From NCBI GenBank assembly GCA_964415715.1, contig CAYQBK010000067.1:1-14799 (forward strand): 14,799 nt of DNA, read 5' to 3'. This stretch comes from DALYDK01 sp964415715 (GTDB lineage Bacteria; Patescibacteriota; Saccharimonadia; Saccharimonadales; CAIOMD01). Below the pieces are notes generated by a model. It was not told the DNA's origin, did not search any database, and saw only the letters and a program-made list of their open reading frames with translations. A program made the position numbers and the translations under genes. Of this stretch, positions 1-5,016 are shown one piece after another (within the stretch, counting starts at the first letter, position 1; the number at the start of each line of letters is the position of its first letter).

Positions 1-184
1 TAATACCCACTAGGGCCGATAGATCATCCCCTAGCGGTTCATAACTTGAAATCTGTTCAACAAAACTATCAACCTCATACTGTTCGCCGTAAAGTAAATA
101 CAACATGCCCATGCGTATAACCCAAGACTTATCAATTGGAATATACCTATCCACTACAATATCAACTGTAATCTTTTCATCCAT
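1..184 (-). CDS. Unrecognised protein, N-terminal 61 residues (truncated by window edge)
   Basis: An open frame begins at the ATG at 184-182 and runs off the left edge without a stop, so only 61 residues are visible. It begins MDEKITVDIVVDRY and is acidic, with no membrane segment or signal peptide, so it is probably cytoplasmic. I do not recognise the family. The start is supported by a TGC-TATAAT extended -10 box on the same strand at 191-199. Exactly six bases separate that box from the ATG, so transcription would begin on the start codon. No other start codon lies between the box and this ATG. That the frame is a real gene is fairly likely from the promoter and intact frame; its function is unknown. 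Confidence 0.6.
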   Translation of the reverse strand, partial: MDEKITVDIVVDRYIPIDKSWVIRMGMLYLLYGEQYEVDSFVEQISSYEPLGDDLSALVGI

Positions 185-190
185 ATAACT

Positions 191-199
191 ATTATAGCA
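191..199 (-). promoter_or_regulatory. Extended -10 promoter for the gene at 1-184
   Basis: On the minus strand this reads TGC-TATAAT, a perfect -10 box with the TGn extension. No good -35 box lies 16-18 bases upstream; a TTGACA at 222-227 is 25 bases away, too far. The ATG follows after six bases, so the predicted start of transcription is the A of the ATG. Confidence 0.55.
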
Positions 200-304
200 A
201 CACCAATACAAAAACTACATTTGTCAATAGCTTTCGGGCTCGACTGGATAGTGACATTTAGCCTTTGAGTTGCTTATCAAAATGTAGTTTTTTGGGTTGC
301 TATA
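193..304. repeat. Imperfect inverted repeat with a 57-base loop
   Basis: Two blocks are inverted copies. TATAGCAAC at 193-201 matches 296-304, and AAAAACTACATTT at 210-222 matches 280-292. The blocks are separated by eight bases on the left and three on the right, and the loop is 223-279. The left arm contains the -10 box of the gene at 1-184. The loop contains a copy of the 3' end of tRNA-Asp. It could be a structured transcript or the remains of a small mobile sequence; nothing here decides between these. Confidence 0.5.
235..249 (-). repeat. Partial copy of the tRNA-Asp 3' end
   Basis: Fifteen bases here match 14 of 15 bases at 427-441, inside the 3' end of the tRNA-Asp gene, in the same orientation and 192 bases away. 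On the minus strand both read ATCC(A/G)GTCGAGCCCG. A duplicated tRNA 3' end downstream of a tRNA gene is what integrase-mediated insertion leaves behind, but there is no integrase or element between the copies. I list it as a repeat and a possible att scar only. Confidence 0.45.
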
Positions 305-382
305 GCTACATAAGCTTTCACTTCACCGAACTATAACTATGCCGACTCCGGTTCGATGCTGATGTCAAAACTATTCAGGATG

Positions 383-410
383 AAAACAAAAACATCCCCA
401 TAGGGGATGT
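383..410 (-). terminator. Rho-independent terminator after tRNA-Asp
   Basis: ACATCCCC at 392-399 and GGGGATGT at 403-410 form a perfect 8-bp stem with a three-base loop. On the minus strand it is followed by TTTTGTTTT (383-391). It lies 14 bases past the 3' end of tRNA-Asp and would end that transcript. There is no T run on the other side, so it is one-directional. Confidence 0.85.
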
Positions 411-423
411 GTTGTACGCATCT

Positions 424-500
424 TGGCGGGCTCGACCGGATTCGAACCGGCGATCTCCTCCGTGACAGGGAGGCATGTTAGGCCTCTACACCACGAGCCC
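424..500 (-). tRNA. tRNA-Asp (anticodon GTC)
   Basis: The minus strand folds as a complete cloverleaf of 77 bases. The acceptor arm is GGGCTCG paired with CGAGCCC. The anticodon arm is CCTCC-CTGTCAC-GGAGG with anticodon GTC. The T-arm is CCGG-TTCGAAT-CCGG. The discriminator base is G and the CCA end is encoded (424-426). GTC reads the Asp codons GAC and GAT. The gene has its own promoter just upstream and a strong terminator downstream, so it is probably transcribed alone as well as by read-through from the foldase gene. Confidence 0.97.
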
Positions 501-529
501 ATGGCCAAAAGCACAAATCTGCAGTCTGC

Positions 530-559
530 ATTTTATCACCTATTGATAGACTTTGTAAA
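530..559 (-). promoter_or_regulatory. Promoter of tRNA-Asp
   Basis: On the minus strand TTTACA (554-559) and TAAAAT (530-535) are 18 bases apart, with TGA in front of the -10 as a TGn extension. Transcription would start near 523, about 23 bases before the mature tRNA. The promoter lies between the foldase stop codon at 571 and the tRNA. Confidence 0.6.
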
Positions 560-570
560 GAAATTAGCAC

Positions 571-1656
571 CTATAGTTTTACGTATACAGTTGCCTTATG
601 TTTGTCTTTGTAGTCATTTAGATAATGATCTATCCCCTGGTATGAAACATATATCCAAGATGCATTTATTTTATCACCTTGTTTACTGTCATTTTTTACT
701 ATTGCCAAGCCATCGCCAAGGTCAATAACGCCAGATGTTTCACCCGGCTTTAGGTTAAACAAAGCTTCTGAAACCTCGGCTTTCACACTTCGGTCACTAT
801 TACTTATAGGCGCAGAAAGCTTACCACCACTATTGCTAGTACTTTGATCATCTGAATATTGTTTAGCGACTTCTGCAAATGATTTGCCACCCTTTAACTC
901 AGCTAGTGCTTTTTCCGCTTTTTGTTGAACGCTTGGGTCTAGTGCTTTTATAACCTTGTATTTCAATATTTCGTTTTTATAGTTTCGCTTAAAATCATCT
1001 ACCGTCCAACCATAGTAATCTTTTAATATATTTTCAAACGTTTTATTGTCTCCACCAAGCCGATTTTGAGCTTTTAATAAACCAATCTGTTTGTCTACCT
1101 CTTGATCTGATACCGATATTCCTTTTTCATTGGCAATTTTTTTAATATATGCCGTGTTCAATACTATCTGACGAGCGTTTTTCTTTTGTTCGGCAAGTTG
1201 ATCTTTGCCAGATTGCGAATTAAAATCAACCTTTTGCTGTTTTTCAAAATATGTAATATAGTGACGCAACTCAAACAGATAATTTTCATATGATACAAAC
1301 GAGCCCCCAATACGTGCAAATGGAAATGGTAATATTTTTGTTACCTGATACATAAATTTCGATGTATTTTGGGCCTTGTATAGGTTAAATACTGTAAAAC
1401 TCATAAAACCTATAAATAATACTAAAACAATGCTGACAGAAATAATTACAATCTTATGTTTCGAATGCTTTAATGGATATACGTATTTTTTTGCACCCGA
1501 AAGCACCTCTTGGCGATGTTGGCTAACTGTCTGGTTGGTGATGCGCGGAATTGGCTCTTCGCTGATGCTTTTAACATCTTTGGCGTTAGTACGTGGCTTC
1601 AGAAAACGCTTGGCGCCTCGATTTCTATTCAAAAATGATTTCTTGTTATCAGTCAT
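571..1656 (-). CDS. Membrane-anchored PpiC/SurA-type peptidyl-prolyl isomerase (foldase)
   Basis: The 361-residue product has a basic cytoplasmic tail of about 65 residues, one membrane helix at about 68-93, and an extracytoplasmic part. That part has a SurA-N-like helical region (about 100-235) and a PpiC (parvulin) domain at about 243-323, recognisable from KGGKSFAEVAKQYSDD and SNSGGKLSAP. Parvulins catalyse cis-trans isomerisation of X-Pro bonds. Membrane-tethered forms such as PrsA and PpiD help secreted proteins fold, and that role is inferred here. Unlike PrsA it lacks a lipobox; unlike typical PpiD it has a long cytoplasmic tail. The start ATG overlaps the stop of the upstream PH-domain gene by eight bases, so translation may be coupled. 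An internal promoter at 1671-1679 could drive it separately. The family is clear; the clients are unknown. Confidence 0.85.
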   Translation of the reverse strand: MTDNKKSFLNRNRGAKRFLKPRTNAKDVKSISEEPIPRITNQTVSQHRQEVLSGAKKYVYPLKHSKHKIVIISVSIVLVLFIGFMSFTVFNLYKAQNTSKFMYQVTKILPFPFARIGGSFVSYENYLFELRHYITYFEKQQKVDFNSQSGKDQLAEQKKNARQIVLNTAYIKKIANEKGISVSDQEVDKQIGLLKAQNRLGGDNKTFENILKDYYGWTVDDFKRNYKNEILKYKVIKALDPSVQQKAEKALAELKGGKSFAEVAKQYSDDQSTSNSGGKLSAPISNSDRSVKAEVSEALFNLKPGETSGVIDLGDGLAIVKNDSKQGDKINASWIYVSYQGIDHYLNDYKDKHKATVYVKL

Positions 1657-2176
1657 TATTTACATTGTTCATTATACCAGGTTGGACCTGTGAATATCCT
1701 TGTTCTCTTAATATGTGTGACATTTTGCGTTGAATTTTGCGTGGATGATGTACATCATGTATTACTAGCTCACCAACATATGTCTGTATAACTATTGTAC
1801 CAAATCCTAGCAAAGATTCCTGCAAGCCCTTTATTTCGTATGATATGGTTTGTATTTTATCTAGACCAATATCTATCATACTGCGTCGCCATAGGCCTTT
1901 TTGAGACATCTGGATAAAGCGCTGATTAGTAACAATATAAACACTAAAATTCCAGCCTATCCATGAATAAAACATTATCAGACACATCAGTAAAAAGCCA
2001 ACCCCTAACCCGCCAAAAAAAACTGTAAAATTTGGTATAAATAATGCTGGCAAAACCCCAACCAACATTGCTAGAGACCCAAATATTATTGACTTACGCA
2101 TAACAACCGGATGCTTTCTGAAAAGTAGCAACATTTCTTCATCGTCAAATTGGTCTGGAAAATATTTAGTGTTCAT
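1649..2176 (-). CDS. Bacterial PH-domain (YdbS/DUF304-like) membrane protein
   Basis: The 175-residue product has two membrane helices (about 28-48 and 52-72), then a bacterial pleckstrin-homology-like domain (about 75-145). The domain is recognisable from YIVTNQRFIQ, the IGLDKIQTI stretch and the GFGTIVIQT strand. Members of this family (bPH_2, YdbS/YdbT) are membrane proteins of poorly known role, often implicated in envelope stress or secretion. The gene is the first of a pair; its stop lies inside the first codons of the foldase gene, which suggests a shared role at the membrane. The start is the ATG at 2176-2174; it has no Shine-Dalgarno sequence. A TATTAT box at 2188-2193 puts the expected transcript start about five bases upstream, so the leader is very short. 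Family assignment is firm; function is inferred. Confidence 0.85.
   Translation of the reverse strand: MNTKYFPDQFDDEEMLLLFRKHPVVMRKSIIFGSLAMLVGVLPALFIPNFTVFFGGLGVGFLLMCLIMFYSWIGWNFSVYIVTNQRFIQMSQKGLWRRSMIDIGLDKIQTISYEIKGLQESLLGFGTIVIQTYVGELVIHDVHHPRKIQRKMSHILREQGYSQVQPGIMNNVNND
1671..1679 (-). promoter_or_regulatory. Possible internal extended -10 promoter for the foldase gene
   Basis: The minus strand reads TGG-TATAAT within the last codons of the PH-domain gene. The predicted start is near 1664, eight bases before the foldase ATG. The same TGG-TATAAT sequence is used at 14067-14075 before the pilus operon. No matching -35 box was checked in detail, and the motif lies in coding sequence, so it may be chance. 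Confidence 0.4.
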
Positions 2177-2187
2177 ATGTTTTTGTA

Positions 2188-2193
2188 ATAATA
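2188..2193 (-). promoter_or_regulatory. Candidate -10 box of the PH-domain/foldase operon
   Basis: The minus strand reads TATTAT, 11 bases before the ATG at 2176. No convincing -35 box was found at the right spacing. Confidence 0.4.
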
Positions 2194-2269
2194 CCTATAT
2201 TTTACACCAAAACCGTGTTTTTGCAGAACAATATATCTGTTAAAAAATACAATATATATTGCAATTAGA

Positions 2270-2298
2270 TTGACAAACTTGAGGTATTCATAATTATC
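2270..2298 (+). promoter_or_regulatory. Possible promoter in front of the hairpin region
   Basis: A perfect TTGACA lies at 2270-2275. The -10 candidate 17 bases on (ATTATC, 2293-2298) is weak, and TAATTA at 2291-2296 would give a 15-base spacer. If active, it would produce an RNA starting near 2305 that runs through the hairpins at 2314-2502. No protein-coding gene follows. Confidence 0.35.
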
Positions 2299-2313
2299 AA
2301 AAATACATTGCTT

Positions 2314-2336
2314 CTACTTTTTAGTGCTAAAAGTAG
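2314..2336. repeat. Hairpin with ACTTTT/AAAAGT arms
   Basis: CTACTTTTTAG (2314-2324) pairs with CTAAAAGTAG (2327-2336), with one bulged T and a two-base gap, so the actual loop will open by a pair or two. It is the first of a series of hairpins that fills the gene-free stretch. Confidence 0.6.
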
Positions 2337-2355
2337 CAAAAACACTGGGGATAGT

Positions 2356-2502
2356 AATAGTTCTTGGCATAAAAGTTAGTCATAATAACAACTACGGCAA
2401 AAGAACTACCTTTGGTAGGTTACGCTATATATTACAGGAAAGCGTAACAAGCTTTTGCTCTATGGTAGTTGTTATTCATGACACTTTTATCCATGAACTA
2501 TT
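2356..2502. repeat. Long imperfect inverted repeat enclosing two hairpins (candidate structured RNA)
   Basis: The left arm (2356-2403) and right arm (2452-2502) pair in blocks. AATAGTTCTTGG pairs with CCATGAACTATT (11 of 12). ATAAAAGT (2369-2376) pairs with 2483-2490, TCAT (2380-2383) with 2478-2481, AATAACAACTAC (2384-2395) with 2465-2476, and CAAAAG (2398-2403) with 2452-2457. Inside are a 5-bp hairpin, CTACC-TTT-GGTAG (2406-2418), and a 7-bp hairpin, GTTACGC (2419-2425) with GCGTAAC (2442-2448). The whole folds as a three-way junction on a stem of about 40 bp. I do not recognise it as a known RNA family. It could be a non-coding RNA, or a foldback/MITE-like element. Confidence 0.6.
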
Positions 2503-2532
2503 TCCATACCCCCAGACCCCCATTAGCTCACA

Positions 2533-2544
2533 GCTACTAGTAGC
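2533..2544. repeat. Perfect 12-bp palindrome
   Basis: The sequence GCTACTAGTAGC is its own reverse complement. It lies between the long inverted repeat and a low-complexity CTACTTACTACTAAATATTAC tract. It could be an operator or part of the hairpin series; there is no adjacent promoter that assigns it. Confidence 0.35.
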
Positions 2545-2601
2545 CAGGCTTACTACTTACTACTAAATATTACTATTTACTCGCTAACTCACAAACTCAA
2601 T

Positions 2602-2625
2602 AGCTCACAACTGTTATGAGCTTTT
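2602..2625 (+). terminator. Weak terminator-like hairpin
   Basis: AGCTCA (2602-2607) pairs with TGAGCT (2617-2622) around a nine-base loop and is followed by a T run (2622-2625). It would end a plus-strand transcript through 2314-2502. The stem is short, so confidence is low. Confidence 0.3.
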
Positions 2626-2654
2626 GCGGGCATCTAAGCGTCCGAGAGTTTTGT

Positions 2655-2677
2655 TTTACTTTTGCGGAAAAAGTAAA
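2655..2677. repeat. AT-rich hairpin
   Basis: TTTACTTTT (2655-2663) pairs with AAAAAGTAAA (2668-2677) around GCGG, with one extra A. It shares the ACTTTT/AAAAGT core with the hairpin at 2314-2336. From here to 2760 the region is AT-rich and I see no other feature until the tRNA promoter. Confidence 0.5.
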
Positions 2678-2760
2678 GAAAGAAGTTAATTTATAATAAC
2701 GCATGTTTGAATATCATCTGATACATCTACTATTTATATGTAAAAGATATATTAAACCTG

Positions 2761-2766
2761 TATAAT
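2761..2766 (+). promoter_or_regulatory. -10 box of tRNA-Arg
   Basis: A perfect TATAAT lies 11 bases before the mature tRNA, giving a predicted leader of about five bases. The -35 region (around 2738-2744, TGTAAA-like) is weak. Confidence 0.6.
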
Positions 2767-2777
2767 ATCCAGCGTAT

Positions 2778-2853
2778 GGTCCGGTAGTTCAATGGATAGA
2801 ACACCGCCGTCCTAAGGCGGGTGTTGGGGGTTCGATTCCCTCCCGGATCACCA
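2778..2853 (+). tRNA. tRNA-Arg (anticodon CCT)
   Basis: A complete 76-base cloverleaf with encoded CCA. The acceptor GGTCCGG pairs with CCGGATC, including one G-T pair. The anticodon arm is CCGCC-GTCCTAA-GGCGG with anticodon CCT, which reads the Arg codon AGG. The T-arm is GGG-TTCGATT-CCC. A TATAAT box lies just upstream. No hairpin terminator follows; there is only a T-rich tract at 2884-2890. Confidence 0.96.
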
Positions 2854-2909
2854 AAAGAATATTACAAGATATAATTATCAGGCTTTTTTTATTTGTTAAA
2901 ATCTATATT

Positions 2910-2918
2910 TGTTATCAT
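2910..2918 (+). promoter_or_regulatory. Extended -10 promoter of the hydrolase gene
   Basis: TGT-TATCAT is followed by exactly six bases and the ATG at 2925, so the transcript is predicted to begin at the start codon. There is no Shine-Dalgarno sequence. Confidence 0.55.
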
Positions 2919-2924
2919 ATACAC

Positions 2925-3428
2925 ATGAACGCTCTGCTTCTTCCTGGAAATAGCCCACGTCATGCTGAATGGATTGAAAAATTAAAGCAAGCAATAAGCC
3001 CTTATTTTCAACATGTCGAAACCCAACACTATAGACATTGGCATACCAATACTGAAAAAGCCGATATTGATTATGAGATTAAAATCGCTAAAAACAAAAT
3101 GAAACAATATGGGCCATTTATAATTATTGCAAAATCGATTGGCACTGTTATCGCTGTTAGAGGTGTAGCAAGCGGAGAATTAATACCGGAAAAACTTATC
3201 CTGCTAGGCGTGCCTATCAAAAGCGATGTGCCTAAAAATCTGTTCAACAACTGGCTAAGTAAAGTTACTATACCTATGACTTTTGCCCAAAATGCCCATG
3301 ACCCACTAGGTTCATTTGATAACCTAAAAGCGAACTTAACTATTATGAATAACACTGCATCGTTTATAAAATTGTCAGGAACAACGCATGACTATATAGA
3401 CTTTGACGCTATAGCAAAGTTAATCTAA
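2925..3428 (+). CDS. Small alpha/beta-hydrolase-like protein
   Basis: The 167-residue soluble protein has the layout of a small serine hydrolase of the RBBP9/YdeN-like alpha/beta type. An N-terminal strand and loop (NALLLPGNSP) is followed by the nucleophile-elbow strand FIIIAKSIGT with Ser71. A candidate acid, Asp126, lies in AHDPLG and a candidate His155 in TTHDYID. The elbow reads A-x-S-x-G instead of the usual G-x-S-x-G; this substitution is tolerated in some members but leaves activity uncertain. The substrate cannot be told from the sequence. The gene follows tRNA-Arg by 71 bases and has its own extended -10 box six bases before the ATG. The fold assignment is a motif-based inference. 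Confidence 0.65.
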   Translation: MNALLLPGNSPRHAEWIEKLKQAISPYFQHVETQHYRHWHTNTEKADIDYEIKIAKNKMKQYGPFIIIAKSIGTVIAVRGVASGELIPEKLILLGVPIKSDVPKNLFNNWLSKVTIPMTFAQNAHDPLGSFDNLKANLTIMNNTASFIKLSGTTHDYIDFDAIAKLI

Positions 3429-3442
3429 AAGCCAGGATCAAG

Positions 3443-3448
3443 TATACT
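3443..3448 (+). promoter_or_regulatory. -10 box of the LysE/GAP-like gene
   Basis: TATACT is followed by exactly six bases and the ATG at 3455, which again predicts a leaderless transcript. Its upstream half would overlap the end of the hydrolase gene. Confidence 0.45.
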
Positions 3449-3454
3449 ACTAGC

Positions 3455-4132
3455 ATGTTAGCCTTATTTATATCGCTTGTTTTGTTGGGATTGTCGGCTA
3501 TTGACCCTATTGGAATTGCAGCCATGCCAATACTACTTGTCCAAAAACACCCCTACAAACGAAGTGTCATATTTTTATTTGGCAGTTTTATGTCATTAAT
3601 GCTAATGGGCATGCTGTTTGCCAAAGGGTTTGGGCATATTGTATTGGCATTTGAAGACAGCCACACCTGGATAGTACCTGTAGCAGAGCTCACATGTGGA
3701 TTAGTCTTGATTATTGTATCGATAGTCTTGACTGTAAGGATAAAAAAGAGCAAAACGACAGACATGAAGCCATCGGCAAGACTACAAAACAAGCTAAAAA
3801 TGGGCACAGTGCAACTGTTTTTGGCCGGGGCGTTGCTGGTTGCGGTGCAATCAATAGTAGATGTCGTATTTTTGGTTGCCATGATACATGTCGGGCAGTT
3901 ACACATGAACATAGCCGAGGTAGCTATAGCAGTATTTGCCTATACAATATCAGCACTGTTGATCCAAATATCATGCATAATAGCCTATCGCTTAGCGCCA
4001 ACCAAACATAAAACTGAAGTAATTAAAAAAATACATATACTGCTAAACAAATACGCCGAACGATCAGTAGTCTATATCGGTTATATTCTAGGGCTTATAC
4101 TGATAGTTATAGCAATATTCAAAGCCAGCTAA
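3455..4132 (+). CDS. LysE/GAP-superfamily-like six-helix membrane protein
   Basis: The 225-residue product is an integral membrane protein with about six helices (about 2-28, 36-57, 71-95, 118-145, 153-180 and 203-223) and a basic loop at about 97-117. The first helix carries a conserved-looking SAIDPIGIAAMPILL segment, where the DP pair resembles the LysE/GAP (Sap-like) exporter superfamily. That group includes amino-acid exporters and the lipid-addressing GAP proteins. A transport substrate cannot be inferred. The fourth helix contains a buried Asp in VQSIVDVVF. The start is fixed by a TATACT box six bases before the ATG. It lies 26 bases after the hydrolase gene on the same strand, so it could also be co-transcribed. 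Confidence 0.6.
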   Translation: MLALFISLVLLGLSAIDPIGIAAMPILLVQKHPYKRSVIFLFGSFMSLMLMGMLFAKGFGHIVLAFEDSHTWIVPVAELTCGLVLIIVSIVLTVRIKKSKTTDMKPSARLQNKLKMGTVQLFLAGALLVAVQSIVDVVFLVAMIHVGQLHMNIAEVAIAVFAYTISALLIQISCIIAYRLAPTKHKTEVIKKIHILLNKYAERSVVYIGYILGLILIVIAIFKAS

Positions 4133-4160
4133 ATATTCGATAAAAATACATTTAATATGA

Positions 4161-4166
4161 TACAAT
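4161..4166 (+). promoter_or_regulatory. Candidate -10 box of the PrsW gene cluster
   Basis: TACAAT (with an overlapping TATGAT at 4156-4161) lies 25 bases before the ATG at 4192. The predicted leader is about 19 bases and A-rich, without a Shine-Dalgarno sequence. Confidence 0.35.
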
Positions 4167-4191
4167 TTACCAGTAAACACTAAAAATAAAA

Positions 4192-5016
4192 ATGTTATTC
4201 ATAATAATCGGTTTCATACTTATGTCAGTATCACTTGTGTGGTATTTATTAAAACATGATCACGGACGGCGACTACCTGTGCTGACACTATGGACTGCTT
4301 GCGGATTTGGGGTTCTAGCAGTTGTATTGGCTTTTATACTGAGCGCATTTTTATTGCCACAACAGTTTGCTACCACACCAAACAGTTTACCAATCACAAA
4401 ATTATTACCATACTCACTGCTAGTTGGTGTTATTGAAGAATCAGCCAAATTCATACCGCTAGCAGTATTTGTATATCACCGAAAATACTTCAAAGAACAC
4501 ACTGACGGCATAATATATTTTGCAATATGTGGCCTAACTTTTGGACTAATAGAAAATATATTATACACTGTACAATTTGGCGCTGGAGTTGGGCTCGGTC
4601 GTATGTTATTGACTCCGTTTTTTCATGCCGCTACAACAGCAATCATTGGATATTATTTGGTTAGCATGAAAATAACTCAAAATAAAATAAAATTTATAAT
4701 AAGCTTTTTGCTCATAATCATCATGCATGGACTGTATGATTTTGGCCTAATGTCACAGATAGATATACTGTCTGTAGCTTCGATAATGATAACCCTGCTA
4801 CTGACTATGGGTATCTTTTTATATTTTATGCAAGCCAACGATCTAGACAAGGCTGACAGGTCCAATAATGCTAACTATTGCACAAGTTGCGGTCTGGCTA
4901 ATACTACACACAATAATTTTTGTGAAAAATGTGGTCAAATGCTACAATTTAATCATATAAAACTAAAGGAAAAACAAAAATATTATGACATGCCAAAACT
5001 GCAGTCAAGAGGTTAG
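4192..5016 (+). CDS. PrsW-family intramembrane protease with C-terminal zinc ribbon
   Basis: The 274-residue membrane protein shows the PrsW (CAAX-protease-related, glutamic-type) motifs in order: EESAK with Glu82, Glu83 and Lys86; GLIEN with Glu121 and Asn122; a His at 145; and HGLYD with His179 and Asp183. Membrane helices are at about 2-20, 30-55, 72-95, 106-128, 138-157, 166-186 and 190-214. After the last helix comes a cytoplasmic tail with a C-x2-C...C-x2-C zinc ribbon (Cys230, 233, 244, 247). PrsW in Bacillus subtilis cuts the anti-sigma factor RsiW within the membrane; the substrate here is unknown. The extra zinc ribbon is unusual for PrsW and resembles the one at the N-terminus of the next gene, whose start lies 32 bases inside this one. 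The two products probably work together. Confidence 0.85.
   Translation: MLFIIIGFILMSVSLVWYLLKHDHGRRLPVLTLWTACGFGVLAVVLAFILSAFLLPQQFATTPNSLPITKLLPYSLLVGVIEESAKFIPLAVFVYHRKYFKEHTDGIIYFAICGLTFGLIENILYTVQFGAGVGLGRMLLTPFFHAATTAIIGYYLVSMKITQNKIKFIISFLLIIIMHGLYDFGLMSQIDILSVASIMITLLLTMGIFLYFMQANDLDKADRSNNANYCTSCGLANTTHNNFCEKCGQMLQFNHIKLKEKQKYYDMPKLQSRG

Noticed and set aside
225..380. Resemblance to a tmRNA: GGGCTCGACTGG near the 5' side and GGTTCGATGC near the 3' side on the plus strand
   Set aside because: The stretch is only about 155 bases, the acceptor ends pair in just five bases, there is no CCA and no tag reading frame. The first motif is better explained as a copy of the tRNA-Asp 3' end.
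423..728. Plus-strand open frame of 101 codons
   Set aside because: It runs antisense through the tRNA-Asp gene and the end of the foldase gene, and the translation starts with the well-known tRNA antisense pattern (GSTGFEPA).
2419..2448. GTTACGC...GCGTAAC as an integron attC-like site
   Set aside because: The order of the AAC and GTT core sites is the reverse of attC, the RRRY bases do not fit, and there is no integron integrase or cassette array.
2324..2566. Plus-strand open frame of 80 codons in the hairpin region
   Set aside because: It begins within a hairpin and crosses the whole inverted repeat. It has no ribosome site or promoter at the right place, and its composition follows the repeats.
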